64,000 bases of DNA from Psychrobacter sp. JCM 18903. Lineage in GTDB: Bacteria > Pseudomonadota > Gammaproteobacteria > Pseudomonadales > Moraxellaceae. The stretch spans positions 1 to 64,000 of the forward strand of contig NZ_BAWJ01000010.1 of NCBI RefSeq assembly GCF_000586475.1, read 5' to 3'. Shown here one piece after another: positions 42,796 through 53,131 of the stretch. Made by a program: the position numbers and the translations under genes. Every line of letters begins with the position of its first letter. The stretch's first letter is position 1. Below the pieces are notes generated by a model. It saw only the letters and a program-made list of their open reading frames with translations. It was not told the origin of the DNA and ran no database searches.

Positions 42796-44187
42796 TTAGT
42801 AGCCATCACCACATTCAGAAGGCATCACCATATATAGCCTATTTGCATCTTCTATTGTTTTTTCACTGTCTAAATATTTTTGCTCAATTGTGCTTTTAGC
42901 ATTGGCAATCATTGAATCCGTCATCGCAAAGTCATCGTCATTTAGTAAAACCAATGAGCCGTCTTGACGCAACCACAAACCTTCTAACTTATCATGTGGA
43001 TACTCTACAGTCGCGAGAACGTCGACTGCCAAGGTTTTCTTGACTGGTTTGATTGCTAATTCCTTCAGCAATTGCCAAATTTTTTCATCGGATGCAATAA
43101 GCTGCTCCAGCGTTTGTTCATTAATCGTTAAACCTAATACATGATCTTGCTTGATATTATCTGTATTTAAAATATTCTCAATATCAGTCGCCTGCGAGAG
43201 ATCAATTTTATAAATGAGCTTTTGCGCAGACTTGTCTTGTAGCGGAAACTTGCGATCATGTTCAATCAAATAAAACTCGTGATTGTTAATCGCAACGATA
43301 CCCGAAGTCACATGGTGAGCATGATCGAGACGATACAAATACTGTGCTATTTGACCAGAGTATAGATGGATAGTGACGATGCGCGTCAAACTGGCGACAC
43401 GACCTGACTGATCAGGGTTGTCCATAGAAGACTCCATAATACCCACCAGTGTGCTCTGATCTGGAGTAATCGTTAATGCTTCCATACCGCGATTTGCACG
43501 ACGTTTGGTGAATTCTGCGGGTAGTAAAATCGGCTGACCATTAGCCATCACATTATTACGCTGATCGCTCGCAAAGGCATTGATACGCTCAATCTCCACC
43601 CCCTGCGCATTATAATGAACCAAATGAGGACCATACTCATCACTGATCCAAAAACTGCCATCTGTGAGCGCAGCAAGACCTTCAGGATCTAAACCATTGA
43701 TATCGTTTTTGATAGGATTGGTCACTGCATCAAAAGGTAGATTGGGATTCATGGTCATCGGCTGGCCGTCGACATCGTAAGGGACTTCATTAGTTCCGCC
43801 GAGTGCTTGTGGATTCGGTAGCCCAGAGATAGGATTGCCATTTGCGTCTTTTAGTAGTATCTCTTTGATCTTAATAATTTGCCCGGTTGCTTGTAGCTCA
43901 AACAATCCGATGCGCGGTGTATAGTCAGGTACTAAAAACTGTTTACCTTTGCCTGCACTACCTTCGAAATCCGCATTGGGACCGCGATCAGTGAGCACAT
44001 AAAGTTGATTGGCATTGGTTGGATGAGCCGCTGCATCTGAGCCAAAACCACCCCCTCTAATCTCAAGCTTCCTCTCAGGAGACGCAGCATTGATATGCGT
44101 ATCATCGAGCACGGTATATGGTAGTGCCGTGCCTTGGATAAAGTTTTTTATTTTAATAATTTCTGTATTAATACTTTGTATCGTCAT
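42796..44187 (-). CDS. Phytase-like esterase-domain protein
   Basis: 463 residues of the 'esterase-like activity of phytase' family (PF13449), a six-bladed beta-propeller type. Signs are LEIRGGGFGSDAAAHPTNAN, LTDRGPNADF, the central LDPEGLAALTDGSFWISDEYGPHLVHY, RRANRGMEALTITPDQSTLVGIMES and the final KLEGLWLRQDGSLVLLNDDDF, all with the acidic residues that bind Ca2+ in phytases. No signal peptide is visible at the N-terminus (MTIQSINTEII), which is unusual since relatives are often secreted; a more upstream start was not found. Confidence 0.82.
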   Translation of the reverse strand: MTIQSINTEIIKIKNFIQGTALPYTVLDDTHINAASPERKLEIRGGGFGSDAAAHPTNANQLYVLTDRGPNADFEGSAGKGKQFLVPDYTPRIGLFELQATGQIIKIKEILLKDANGNPISGLPNPQALGGTNEVPYDVDGQPMTMNPNLPFDAVTNPIKNDINGLDPEGLAALTDGSFWISDEYGPHLVHYNAQGVEIERINAFASDQRNNVMANGQPILLPAEFTKRRANRGMEALTITPDQSTLVGIMESSMDNPDQSGRVASLTRIVTIHLYSGQIAQYLYRLDHAHHVTSGIVAINNHEFYLIEHDRKFPLQDKSAQKLIYKIDLSQATDIENILNTDNIKQDHVLGLTINEQTLEQLIASDEKIWQLLKELAIKPVKKTLAVDVLATVEYPHDKLEGLWLRQDGSLVLLNDDDFAMTDSMIANAKSTIEQKYLDSEKTIEDANRLYMVMPSECGDGY

Positions 44188-44351
44188 TTTTTATCCCTGA
44201 TATATATTTTATTCTTGTTAAACGAACCATATGAGTTATTTATTAGATGTAGCATTCAGCACAATTGACAGTCGAAAAAATAGCCAGCGCCTAATAAGCT
44301 CACTGACCATTTTAAGAGTTAATGCTATAGCACATGGCTATACATGACTGA

Positions 44352-45211
44352 TTAAACCTTAAGCTTGTCACCCACCATACCTTTGATGGTACTTAAAATA
44401 TCAGCAGGTAATACCACCATTTTTGCATTGTCAGACTCTGCCAGCTCACGAATCGCCTTAATATATTGCTCACCAAGTAAGTAGACAATAGGCATTTCTT
44501 CCTCGCCCATTGCATTAGTAATCAAGCGAATAGACTCTTCAGAACCTCTCGCCAATACACTTGTGCTTCGGCATCACGACGTGACGCCTCTAGACGTCCA
44601 TCTGCCTCTAAGATAGCCGCTTGCTTTTGACCATCAGCACGAGTCACTGTCGCACGGCGCAGACGCTCTGCCGCCGCCTGCTCTTCCATTGATGCTTGCA
44701 TCGTTTGCGATGGATTAATATCTTGAATTTCTACTGTCTTTAGGGTGATACCCCAGTCCGCAATATCTTCTGATATCGCATGCTTTAGCTTCATTTTGAT
44801 TTCATCACGGCTAGACAATGCACTATCAAGATCCATCTCACCGATAATTGAACGTAGTGACGTCTGCACCAAATTACGAATACCATATTCATAATCTTCA
44901 ATACCATAAACGGCCTTATCTGGGCGCACGATATTAATATAAGCCACGGCGTTGGCAATAATAACAACGTTGTCTCGCGTAATGACCTCTTGTGAGGGAA
45001 TATCAAGAACAATGTCTTTGGTCGTCACTTTATAAGCGACATCATCAACGAAAGGGATAATAAGGTTGAGACCCGGCTCTAGTGTTTGGCTATATTTGCC
45101 CAATCGCTGCACCACCCACTTATAACCTTGTGGCACGATTCGAACGCCTTTAAAAACCGTAAAGACAACCAGTGCAACCAAAACCACCATGACAATGCTG
45201 AAGCTTTCCAT
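44352..45211 (-). CDS. qmcA: SPFH/band-7 membrane protein, QmcA-like (frame broken once)
   Basis: Inner-membrane stomatin-like protein of about 286 residues that forms large ring complexes and is linked to membrane protein quality control. N-terminal TM segment (IVMVVLVALVVFTVFKGV), the band-7 domain with VVQRLGKYSQTLEPGLNLIIP and DIPSQEVITRDNV, then the Glu/Ala-rich coiled coil (MEEQAAAERLRRATVTRADG). The frame breaks at about 44558 (GG to G on the coding strand): AEAQVYWRE should read AEAQVVLARGSEESIRLI. It lies 15 bp after the NfeD-type gene, the usual partner. Confidence 0.92.
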
Positions 45212-45226
45212 AATTCATCCTTATTA

Positions 45227-45748
45227 TTATAATTGCATGTCTTTATTAATCGCTGCCTGCGATTTCATACTGCTCACAATCAGCTCATTACCGACAATAT
45301 CGGTCACCACCACTCGATCGCCGACCGACACTGGCTCCCCCGTAGTGCGACACATCCACTCCGCTGCCCCAACAATAGGAACACTGAATCTGACGGTGCC
45401 CGCTCTATCTGGCTGTGGCTGGACGATAATCATGCCAGTTTCACCAACGATAACACTACCACCCAAGCCTGCTTTGGTGCGATCTACTGATAAGGGTTTA
45501 ATAAACTTGAACCATGCCAGCAAGAATATGGCAGAAAGCACCAACCAAATAATAATTTGCACAGAGACAGAAATAGGCAATAGCCACGAAAGCGCGGCAA
45601 CGATGATGGCAGCGGCACCAAACCAAAGGCTGGCGAATGTCGGCACAAACATCTCAATGATCAGCAATATAAAACCTAAGACTAACCAGTGCCAAGGTTC
45701 AATCATCCACAGCATCTCCATCATCACTACATTCCCTATCTTTATCAT
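45227..45748 (-). CDS. NfeD-like membrane protein
   Basis: 173 residues: short amphipathic N-terminus, three to four TM helices (WHWLVLGFILLIIEMFVP, SLWFGAAAIIVAALSWLLP, IIIWLVLSAIFLLAWF) and a C-terminal OB-fold domain (GLGGSVIVGETGMIIV ... GDRVVVTDIVGNELIVS). This is the short NfeD1b type without the protease domain; YbbK/YbbL-like pairs with SPFH proteins are known. It is the upstream gene of a two-gene operon with qmcA. Starts nearby (ATG at 45748 or an internal Met) are not well separated. Confidence 0.88.
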   Translation of the reverse strand: MIKIGNVVMMEMLWMIEPWHWLVLGFILLIIEMFVPTFASLWFGAAAIIVAALSWLLPISVSVQIIIWLVLSAIFLLAWFKFIKPLSVDRTKAGLGGSVIVGETGMIIVQPQPDRAGTVRFSVPIVGAAEWMCRTTGEPVSVGDRVVVTDIVGNELIVSSMKSQAAINKDMQL

Positions 45749-45860
45749 TCTAACTTTTAATGTAGCACATTTTTGGTGTTAATAATTTCTTAAAAATCAT
45801 CAATATATGATGTGTATACTTCGAAAAATATGAGAAACATATATTAAAAAATTAGAGCAT

Positions 45861-45896
45861 AAAAAAACGACCGCCAAAGCGATCGTTTCTTTTTTC
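45861..45896. terminator. Bidirectional terminator
   Basis: AAACGACCGC pairs with GCGATCGTTT with one mismatch around CAAA, flanked by A and T runs. It ends the minus-strand OmpA-like gene at 45910. Confidence 0.8.
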
Positions 45897-45909
45897 TTTA
45901 ATCAACTTA

Positions 45910-46458
45910 TTAAAACTTAATGTGAGCACCTAAAGTCAATAGAGTAATATCTTCAGCGACATAATCATATTCAGCTTCAACGCTCATGCTAGGGTTAAAG
46001 TTATAACCCAAACCAATACCACCAGCAACACCACTATCGCTATCGCTTTCACTAATAGTGTTTCCAAGTACGTCACTTAAAGACGCATCAATCTCAGCTT
46101 TAGCAAAACCTAACTTGCCTTTGGCATATAAACCAGTATTAGGGAATTGATAACGGTAAGTACCGTAAGCACCATAAGTTTTAAGGTCATATTCACCTTT
46201 AAGAAGTCTGGTACCTGTATCAACATCAGTGTCACTAGAGCCTACATATTCAACTTCAGCACCAAAGTTAGGATCAAAGTTATAACCAGCATAAATACCA
46301 TAAGCAGTAGGATCATCTAGATCATCAGCATCTACCATGAACTTACCAGCTTTTACGCCAACATACGGCTGACCTGCATAGTTAACTGCCGCTTGCGCGC
46401 TGACACTCAATAAAGAGCCAACTGATAGGGCGATCAAAGCTTTTTGTAAAGTATTCAT
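45910..46458 (-). CDS. OmpA-like beta-barrel outer membrane protein, paralogue 1
   Basis: 182 residues of the small 8-strand porin family (OMP_b-brl type). Signal peptide MNTLQKALIALSVGSLLSVSAQA, then NYAGQPYVGVKAGKF, YGIYAGYNFDPNFGAEVEYVGS, RYQFPNTGLYAKGKLGFAK and GLGYNFNPSMSVEAEYDYVAED, ending in the C-terminal Phe (LGAHIKF) required for barrel assembly. It is the most diverged of three tandem paralogues on the same strand. Its role is unknown; such barrels may be structural or adhesive. Confidence 0.88.
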   Translation of the reverse strand: MNTLQKALIALSVGSLLSVSAQAAVNYAGQPYVGVKAGKFMVDADDLDDPTAYGIYAGYNFDPNFGAEVEYVGSSDTDVDTGTRLLKGEYDLKTYGAYGTYRYQFPNTGLYAKGKLGFAKAEIDASLSDVLGNTISESDSDSGVAGGIGLGYNFNPSMSVEAEYDYVAEDITLLTLGAHIKF

Positions 46459-46611
46459 ATATCTTCCTGTTAAATAAAACTAAAAATACCATCTGAATGA
46501 AAATAACAGAGCATATAAGTTAGCTGAACTATTGTCGAATTCGAGATATTAACAGAACCTTATTACGAATGCACTCTTTTTTAATGACGCTTACAGTGCT
46601 TTTTATCGTAC

Positions 46612-46642
46612 AAAAAAACGCACCTCGAAGGGTGCGTTTTTT
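46612..46642. terminator. Bidirectional terminator between OmpA-like paralogues
   Basis: AAAAACGCACC pairs with GGGTGCGTTTTT around TCGAA, with A and T runs. Confidence 0.88.
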
Positions 46643-46667
46643 AGTTGTCATACTGCTAATCAAAAAC

Positions 46668-47209
46668 TTAGAATTTTAGCTGAGCACCAACAGTCATTAG
46701 ATCTGCGTCGCTACCTAACATATCATATTCAGCTTCGACACTGAAGTTTGGGTTAACCGAATAACCAAGGCCTACACCACCTGCAAGGCTGGTATCGTCG
46801 TTAGAAATGGTTTTTCTATTAGAGTCTTCAACGATATAGTTACCTTCGATTTCAGTCTTAGCAACACCTAGCTTACCTTTGGCATATAGCGCAGTATTTG
46901 GGAATTGATAACGATAAGTACCATACGCGCCATAGCTCTTGGCATCGATATCACCGTTGTAATAATCGGCATCGCCTGAACCTACATATTCTGCTTCGAT
47001 ACCAAAGTTAGGATCAAAGTTGTAACCACCATAGACACCATAAGCAGTTGGCTTATCAGCACCGTTTACATCTAGTCAAACTGACCGACTTTTACACCAA
47101 CGTATGGCTGACCAGTGTAACCGTTGCCATAAGATACGGCGGCTTGTGCACCCATGCTTAATAAAGAACCAGCTGCTAATGCAAGTAACGTTTTTTGTAA
47201 AGTTTTCAT
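46668..47209 (-). CDS. OmpA-like beta-barrel outer membrane protein, paralogue 2 (frame broken once)
   Basis: About 180 residues. Signal MKTLQKTLLALAAGSLLSMG, then GYTGQPYVGVKVGQF, a break, DVNGADKPTAYGVYGGYNFD, the RYQFPNTALYAKGKLGVAK motif and the C-terminal TVGAQLKF. The break at 47075 corresponds to FDLDVN losing one C (CC to C on the coding strand); the neighbouring paralogue keeps the base in the same place. The start ATG at 47209 gives a signal nearly identical to that of paralogue 3. Very similar overall to paralogue 3, implying a recent duplication. Confidence 0.85.
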
Positions 47210-47320
47210 AGTATTCCCCTAGGGTTATATTTTTAATTATTTGTCTGTAAAGTATCTGGATGAGAAAAGATTATTATTGCCATCTTCTCTCACTCGTTTA
47301 GCTGATAAATCGTTTTGGCT

Positions 47321-47866
47321 TTAGAACTTCAACTGAGCGCCAACAGTAAGTAGCTTGGCATCGACATCACTGTCCATCATTGAGTATTCAGCTTCGACAC
47401 CAAAGTTAGGGTTCACTGAGTAACCAAGACCTACACCACCAGCAAGACCTGTGTCGCTGCTAGATCTCGAAACTTTGACTGGGCCAACGGTGTAATCACC
47501 TTCTACTTCAGTTTTAGCAACCCCTAGCTTACCTTTGGCGTATAAACCAGTGTTTGGGAACTGGTAGCGTGCCGTACCATATGCGCCATAAGTTTTGGCA
47601 TCAAGATCACCATTTATGTAATCAGCATCATCTGAACCTACATACTCTGCTTCGACACCGAAGTTTTGATCGAAGTTATAACCACCGTAGACACCATAAG
47701 CAGTTGGATCATCTGCATTGTCGATATCTAGATCAAACTGACCGACTTTGACGCCGACATACGGCTGACCAGTGTAACCGTTGCTATAAGAAGTAGCGGC
47801 CTGTGCGCCAACAGTTAACAAAGAACCAGCTGCTAGTGCAAGTAGCGTTTTTTGTAGAGTTTTCAT
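47321..47866 (-). CDS. OmpA-like beta-barrel outer membrane protein, paralogue 3
   Basis: 181 residues. The ATG at 47866 follows AAGGAGC by 6 nt (an upstream in-frame start at 47899 would spoil the signal peptide). Signal MKTLQKTLLALAAGSLLTVG, GYTGQPYVGVKVGQFDLDID, DPTAYGVYGGYNFDQNFG, RYQFPNTGLYAKGKLGVAK, GLGYSVNPNFGVEAEYSMMD and C-terminal LTVGAQLKF. The frame is intact. It is the first gene of the tandem array. Confidence 0.9.
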   Translation of the reverse strand: MKTLQKTLLALAAGSLLTVGAQAATSYSNGYTGQPYVGVKVGQFDLDIDNADDPTAYGVYGGYNFDQNFGVEAEYVGSDDADYINGDLDAKTYGAYGTARYQFPNTGLYAKGKLGVAKTEVEGDYTVGPVKVSRSSSDTGLAGGVGLGYSVNPNFGVEAEYSMMDSDVDAKLLTVGAQLKF

Positions 47867-48173
47867 TATTAGCTCCTTAAAATCAATTTGGACAAACAAG
47901 TTATCTATTTATATTGGCTTTTATAGCCCTATCGCCTTGTTTGCTAACGATGGGTATATAGTAACAAACTATTTCAAGTCGTCTGTCAGTGTTTGATGGT
48001 ATGAGAGTTAAGATTTGCAAGTATTTATCAGTGCTTGGGTTACAAAGGCAAAGATATGAAATCTTTTGTTACAACCACTGAGTTTATGCAATAATCCCTA
48101 CTCATTTCATCGCCTTTCTAGCAGAAATAAGCATAAAACAATAAGAGATACCGAATATTTTAAGGTAAAAATA

Positions 48174-49405
48174 ATGACTGGACGTATAACTAGCCGCCTA
48201 CAAGAAGCGCTTACAGCACTCAAAGCCACCCAACAATATCGTCAATTACCCAATCTCCAACATCATGGGCGATACGTTATTAGCGAAGGTCAAACCTTAC
48301 TCAATATCGCCAGTAACGATTATCTGGCTTAGGCGGCGACACCGAATTACAAAACGAATTTCTCAGTCAACTAACACCGCTATCAGTCGCACAAATACCT
48401 AAAATGAGTGCGACGTCCTCACGCTTGCTCACTGGAAATGATGTACAGCTACAAGCGCTAGAGTCTGAGTTGCAGGAATGGTATCAAACCGCTGTTGGCA
48501 AACGTGATATCTCTGCCTCAAAATCGGTATTGGTATTGAATAGCGGCTATCATGCCAATCTTGGTATATTGCCAGCCCTCACAGCTTTGCCAGTCAAAAC
48601 ACTGATCTTAGCTGACAAGCTGGTACATGCCAGCATTATCGATGGGTTGCGTTTGAGCCAAAGCAAACTTGTCAGCTATCGTCGTTATCGTCACAATGAT
48701 TATGAACATTTGGCGACGTTTATTGAGCAAGCAGCGCCAGACATTGAGCGCATCATTATTGTCACTGAGAGCATCTTTAGTATGGATGGTGATCGTGCGG
48801 ATTTATGTCAACTGGTACACTTAAAAGCTAGCGATGCTCGTATCGAACTGTATGTCGATGAGGCTCATGCCATCGGTGTATTAGGTGATACAGGCTTGGG
48901 ACTAGCGGAAGAAACGCAGACATTGGCTGATATTAACTATTTGGTCGGTACTTTCGGTAAAGCGTTTGCCTCGGTGGGTGCTTATATCATGTGCGATGAT
49001 GTCGTCAAGCAATGGCTAATTAACCGCATGCGTCCACTAATTTTTAGTACTGCATTACCCCCTATCAATCATGCATGGACGCGATTTATTTTAGCAAAAA
49101 TGCCAATGCTAAATAATCAACGTGCGCATTTAGCGCGGTTGTCTACCAAGCTTAGTCAAGCCATCGACCCAAGATACCGTGTGTCCCAGAACACCCAGTA
49201 TCCACACTATGACTCACCGATTGTGCCTTACATCTTGGGCGACAATACCAGCACGCTTGCCAAAGCACAACAATTGCAAGCAGCAGGTTTTTACGCCCTG
49301 CCTATCAGGCCACCCACTGTGCCTACAAACACCGCTCGTATCCGTTTGGTGATGAATGCCAAGCTGACAGATGAAGACTGCGAACAATTGATACAACAAT
49401 TATAA
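48174..49405 (+). CDS. bioF: 8-amino-7-oxononanoate synthase (frame broken once)
   Basis: PLP enzyme that joins pimeloyl-ACP with alanine in biotin synthesis. Start ATG 48174 after AAGG. Motifs: SNDYLGLGGD near the N-terminus, LNSGYHANLGILPAL, ESIFSMDGDRADL, the PLP Asp/His in LYVDEAHAIGVLGDTG and PLP Lys in VGTFGKAFASVGAY. The frame breaks at 48326-48327 (GGG to GG): NDYLA-stop should read NDYLGLGGDTELQNEF. Corrected length is about 410 residues. bioC follows 74 bp downstream; bioH is not present. Confidence 0.93.
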
Positions 49406-49479
49406 ATCTGTTGTTATACATCAGCGACGTCAGTCCTGCTATCGATTGATAATTGGCTCACTTGGATATAATAAACCGT

Positions 49480-50289
49480 ATGAAAACACTCGCCACGCCT
49501 GATAACTTTAGCACCAGAAAACAAACCATCGCTCGTCATTTTGCCAATGCCAGCGACTATGACCAGCATGCCAATATTCAGCAGCAAGTCTGTCAATATT
49601 TAATAGACAAACTCACCCACACTGAACACGACAGTGTACTTGAAGTCGGTGCAGGAACCGGTCAAATGACCCGCCTACTCGCAGCACACATTCAAAGTCA
49701 ATATTGGCTAATCAATGAATTATGCGCTGAACAAGTGGCTACTTTACAATCCATATTGCCCAATGCTGACATAGCAATTGGCGATGCTGAAACGATGAAC
49801 TTTGAGGATGAGCATAGCTTGATAATCAGTGCCAATGCAGTGCAGTGGTTTGATGATCCCTTAAACTTTGTTGCGCAATCAGCACGCCGTTTGCAAGCTG
49901 GAGGTCAACTGCTGTTTAACACTTTTACGCCAAATAACTTTTTGCAAATAAAGACTCTAACGGATCAGGGTCTCCACTATCCAGATATCATTGAGTGGCG
50001 ATTGGCACTGATTAGTGCGGGTTTTGAGAAAATTGAACTGTCCACTCAGCGTTTCGAGTTACCGTTTGCCAGTCCTTACGCTATCCTAAAACATATGAAG
50101 TTGACGGGCGTATCGACCAATCAGACGCAAGTAAAAGCCAACAGTACCCAGCCCTTTATGTGGACCAAAGCACGCTTGCAACAGTTTGAGTCTGATTATT
50201 GGCAACATTTTTCGGCGCAAGATGACGACGGTCAGCCTATCGTTCATTTGACTTATGAAGTACTGATAGTGAGTGCCTTTAAATCATGA
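49480..50289 (+). CDS. bioC: Malonyl-ACP O-methyltransferase
   Basis: SAM-dependent methyltransferase that caps malonyl-ACP so that the fatty acid pathway can build pimeloyl-ACP for biotin. 269 residues from ATG 49480 (a TTG at 49453 lacks an SD). Visible: the N-terminal RKQTIARHFANASDYDQHA typical of BioC, motif I VLEVGAGTGQMTRLLA, the IGDAETMNF segment, ISANAVQWFDDP, and the C-terminal helical domain with KHMKLTGVSTN. It completes a bioF-bioC pair; the rest of the bio genes must be elsewhere. Confidence 0.92.
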   Translation: MKTLATPDNFSTRKQTIARHFANASDYDQHANIQQQVCQYLIDKLTHTEHDSVLEVGAGTGQMTRLLAAHIQSQYWLINELCAEQVATLQSILPNADIAIGDAETMNFEDEHSLIISANAVQWFDDPLNFVAQSARRLQAGGQLLFNTFTPNNFLQIKTLTDQGLHYPDIIEWRLALISAGFEKIELSTQRFELPFASPYAILKHMKLTGVSTNQTQVKANSTQPFMWTKARLQQFESDYWQHFSAQDDDGQPIVHLTYEVLIVSAFKS

Positions 50290-50334
50290 AGACAAGATAT
50301 AGACTGGTAGGATATTTCTTATAAATAACAGCTA

Positions 50335-50366
50335 TAAAAAACGCACCCCGAAGGATGCGTTTTTGT
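50335..50366. terminator. Terminator between bioC and dnaK
   Basis: AAAAAACGCACC pairs with GGATGCGTTTTT (one mismatch) around CCGAA. It lies between convergent genes and may serve both. Confidence 0.82.
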
Positions 50367-50395
50367 TTTAACTGCGTTTAGTTACTAAATCACAA

Positions 50396-52339
50396 TTATT
50401 TTTTGTCTTCGTCTACTTCAGTAAACTCAGCATCAACGACGTCATCATCAGCTTGGTTGCTATCTGCTGCATTGTCCGCGCCTTGTTGGAACTGGCTTGG
50501 ATCCATGCCCTCGCTACCTGCGCCTGCATCAGCATAAATCTTCTGACTAACTGGCAAGAAGGCATTGTCTAATGCTTCAAGCTTGGCTTTGATGTCATCA
50601 TGATCATCTTCTTTCATCACCGCTTCAAGCTCAGTGATAGCAGCTTCTACTGTTGATTTTTCTTCAGCAGTTACCTTATCTTCAGCATCTTTCAACGCTT
50701 TTTGTACGGCATGAATACGACCATCTGCTTCGTTACGAACTTGCGCTAAGTTAGCGAATTTTTCGTCTTCTGCAGCATTGGCTTCTGCATCACGAACCAT
50801 TTGCTCAATTTCTTCATCCGTCAAGCCAGAATCTGCTTTGATCTGGATGCTTTGCGCTTTACCCGTACCTTTGTCAGTTGCTGAGATATTCATGATACCG
50901 TCAGCATTGATGTCAAAAGTAACTTCAATTTGCGGTAGACCACGTGGTGCTGGTGGAATATCCGTCAAATCAAAACGACCAAGTTGTTTATTTTGGTTAG
51001 CGATTTTACGCTCACCTTGATAAACCTGGATGGTCACAGCTGGTTGGTTGTCTTCAGCCGTTGAGAATACCTGTGATTTCTTAGTAGGAATCATGGTGTT
51101 TTTCTCAATAACTGGTGTCATGACACCACCCATCGTTTCGATACCAAGCGTTAGTGGCGTCACATCAAGTAGCAATACGTCTGTTTTTTCACCAGACAAT
51201 ACCGCGCCTTGAATTGCAGCCCCTGCCGCTACTGCTTCATCAGGGTTCACATCTTTACGTGGCTCCTGACCGAAGAACTCTTGTACTTTTTGCTGTACCA
51301 GTGGCATACGAGTCTGACCACCAACTAAGATAACATCATCGATGTCACCAATTTTTATGCCAGCATCTTCAAGCGCAATCTTACAAGGACCCATGGTACG
51401 TTGTACCAACTCTTCAGTTAAGCTCTCAAGTTTTGAGCGACTGATAGTGACCACCAAATGCTTAGGACCATTGCTGTCTGCAGTAATATAAGGCAAGTTC
51501 ACTTCAGTACTTTGCGCACTTGATAACTCAATTTTCGCTTTTTCTGCCGCTTCTTTTAGACGCTGCATCGCCAATGAGTCACCTTTCAAATTGACATCTT
51601 GGTCTTTTTTGAACTCATCAACCAAATAATCAATCAATGCTGAGTCAAAGTCTTCACCACCAAGGAATGTATCACCATTGGTTGCTAAAACTTCAAACTG
51701 CTGCTCGCCATCAACGTCAGCGATTTCGATGATTGATACGTCAAAAGTACCACCACCCAAGTCATAAACAGCAACCGTGCTATCGCCTTGCTTTTTGTCC
51801 ATACCGTACGCAAGAGCCGCAGCTGTTGGTTCGTTGATGATACGTTTTACATCAAGACCCGCAATTTTACCCGCGTCTTTTGTTGCTTGACGTTGTGAGT
51901 CATTAAAATAAGCTGGTACGGTTACAACCGCTTCAGTAACGGTTTCACCAAGATAGTCTTCTGCTGTTTTTTTCATTTTTTTCAAGATTTCAGCAGAAAC
52001 CTGTGGTGGTGCTAATTTTTTACCGTTAATTTCTACCCATGCATCACCGTTATCTGCTTTGGCGATTTTGTAAGGTACCATGCCGATGTCTTTTTGCACG
52101 ACTTTGTCATCAAAACGACGACCAATCAAACGCTTAATCGCAAACAACGTGTTGTTTGGATTGGTGACCGCTTGACGTTTGGCTGACTGACCCACCAAAA
52201 TTTCATCGTTTTTATAAGCAACGATAGATGGTGTTGTACGAGTACCTTCAGCATTTTCGATAACTTTGACTTTGTCACCTTCCATCACTGCGACACACGA
52301 GTTAGTCGTACCTAAATCAATACCAATTACTTTACCCAT
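50396..52339 (-). CDS. dnaK: Chaperone DnaK (Hsp70)
   Basis: ATP-dependent Hsp70 chaperone, 647 residues. Nucleotide-binding domain with [32 protein letters not shown] and [10 protein letters not shown], the interdomain linker around [18 protein letters not shown], the substrate-binding domain and helical lid, and an acidic C-terminal tail. AGGAG precedes the ATG. It is transcribed away from grpE with a 192-bp gap that holds its own heat-shock-type promoter. dnaJ does not follow. Confidence 0.98.
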   Translation of the reverse strand: MGKVIGIDLGTTNSCVAVMEGDKVKVIENAEGTRTTPSIVAYKNDEILVGQSAKRQAVTNPNNTLFAIKRLIGRRFDDKVVQKDIGMVPYKIAKADNGDAWVEINGKKLAPPQVSAEILKKMKKTAEDYLGETVTEAVVTVPAYFNDSQRQATKDAGKIAGLDVKRIINEPTAAALAYGMDKKQGDSTVAVYDLGGGTFDVSIIEIADVDGEQQFEVLATNGDTFLGGEDFDSALIDYLVDEFKKDQDVNLKGDSLAMQRLKEAAEKAKIELSSAQSTEVNLPYITADSNGPKHLVVTISRSKLESLTEELVQRTMGPCKIALEDAGIKIGDIDDVILVGGQTRMPLVQQKVQEFFGQEPRKDVNPDEAVAAGAAIQGAVLSGEKTDVLLLDVTPLTLGIETMGGVMTPVIEKNTMIPTKKSQVFSTAEDNQPAVTIQVYQGERKIANQNKQLGRFDLTDIPPAPRGLPQIEVTFDINADGIMNISATDKGTGKAQSIQIKADSGLTDEEIEQMVRDAEANAAEDEKFANLAQVRNEADGRIHAVQKALKDAEDKVTAEEKSTVEAAITELEAVMKEDDHDDIKAKLEALDNAFLPVSQKIYADAGAGSEGMDPSQFQQGADNAADSNQADDDVVDAEFTEVDEDKK

Positions 52340-52408
52340 AATTATTTGCTCCTAATTTGTTTTAAGTATTTATCTATTCAGACCGTGGTTGATCTCTTGT
52401 TGCTATAT

Positions 52409-52437
52409 ATATCGGTTTACTTATGGATTTTTTCAAG
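52409..52437 (-). promoter_or_regulatory. Sigma32-type heat-shock promoter of dnaK
   Basis: On the coding strand CTTGAAA (52431-52437) matches the sigma32 -35 consensus exactly. After 14 bp, ACCGATAT (52409-52416) agrees with CCCCATNT at five of seven fixed positions. It lies 70 bp upstream of the dnaK ATG. Confidence 0.6.
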
Positions 52438-52531
52438 TCAATCATCATGCAAAATTTGTCTTTCGTGTGACTTTTTGTGAAAACCCTTAATAATAGTAGG
52501 GTTTAGCACATTAAAAATCCAATTTTTAGTA

Positions 52532-53131
52532 CTACTGCCCAACACGTACCATGGCTGGGCGTAATAAACGACCGTTCAAGCTATAACCTTTTTGTAATAC
52601 AGTACCGACAGTATCAGCCTCGGCTTCTTCATCGATACCCACCGCTTCATGAAGATCCGCGTTGAATTTCTCACCTTGTGGGTCAACCATTTCAACGCCG
52701 TTCTTATTTAATACGTCCAATAACGCTTTGTGCGTCAGTCTCACCCCTTCTGTAACAGGGTCATCGGCATGGGCGCTTTCGATGGCGCGTTCTAAATTAT
52801 CGACCACTTCTAATAGCTCTTTGGCAAATTTCTGCAAGGCAAAACGCTTACTCTTATCCGCCTCTTGCTCCATGCGTTTTTGTGCATTGTAAGCTTCGGC
52901 ATTGGCACGGGCGGTGACTTCTTTAGCTTGCTTCACTTCACCTTCTAGTTCAGCGATGCGCGCTTTAAAGGTGTCGAGATCGATTTCATTTTCGATGGTC
53001 AGCTCTTCACCTGAGTTATGCTTTGGATCAAACTCTTTCATGGTTTCTTCTAAAATACTGTCACTGTGTTCAATATTGTCATGCGCCACATTTTGCTCAG
53101 GCGATTCGTGGTTGGTATTTTGCTCGCTCAT
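52532..53131 (-). CDS. grpE: Nucleotide exchange factor GrpE
   Basis: Promotes ADP release from DnaK. 199 residues with an acidic, Asn/Glu-rich N-terminal tail, a long coiled-coil (TFKARIAELEGEVKQAKEVTARANAEA, seen around 52850-52970), the conserved FAKELLEVVDNLERAI and the C-terminal beta domain (VGTVLQKGYSLNGRLLRPAMVRV). AAGGAG precedes the ATG by 7 nt. It sits upstream of dnaK on the same strand. Confidence 0.97.
   Translation of the reverse strand: MSEQNTNHESPEQNVAHDNIEHSDSILEETMKEFDPKHNSGEELTIENEIDLDTFKARIAELEGEVKQAKEVTARANAEAYNAQKRMEQEADKSKRFALQKFAKELLEVVDNLERAIESAHADDPVTEGVRLTHKALLDVLNKNGVEMVDPQGEKFNADLHEAVGIDEEAEADTVGTVLQKGYSLNGRLLRPAMVRVGQ

Noticed and set aside
45189..45782. Plus-strand 197-codon frame over the NfeD-like gene
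   Set aside because: The minus-strand frame encodes a recognisable NfeD protein paired with an SPFH gene; the plus frame is Thr/Ile/Ser-rich noise.
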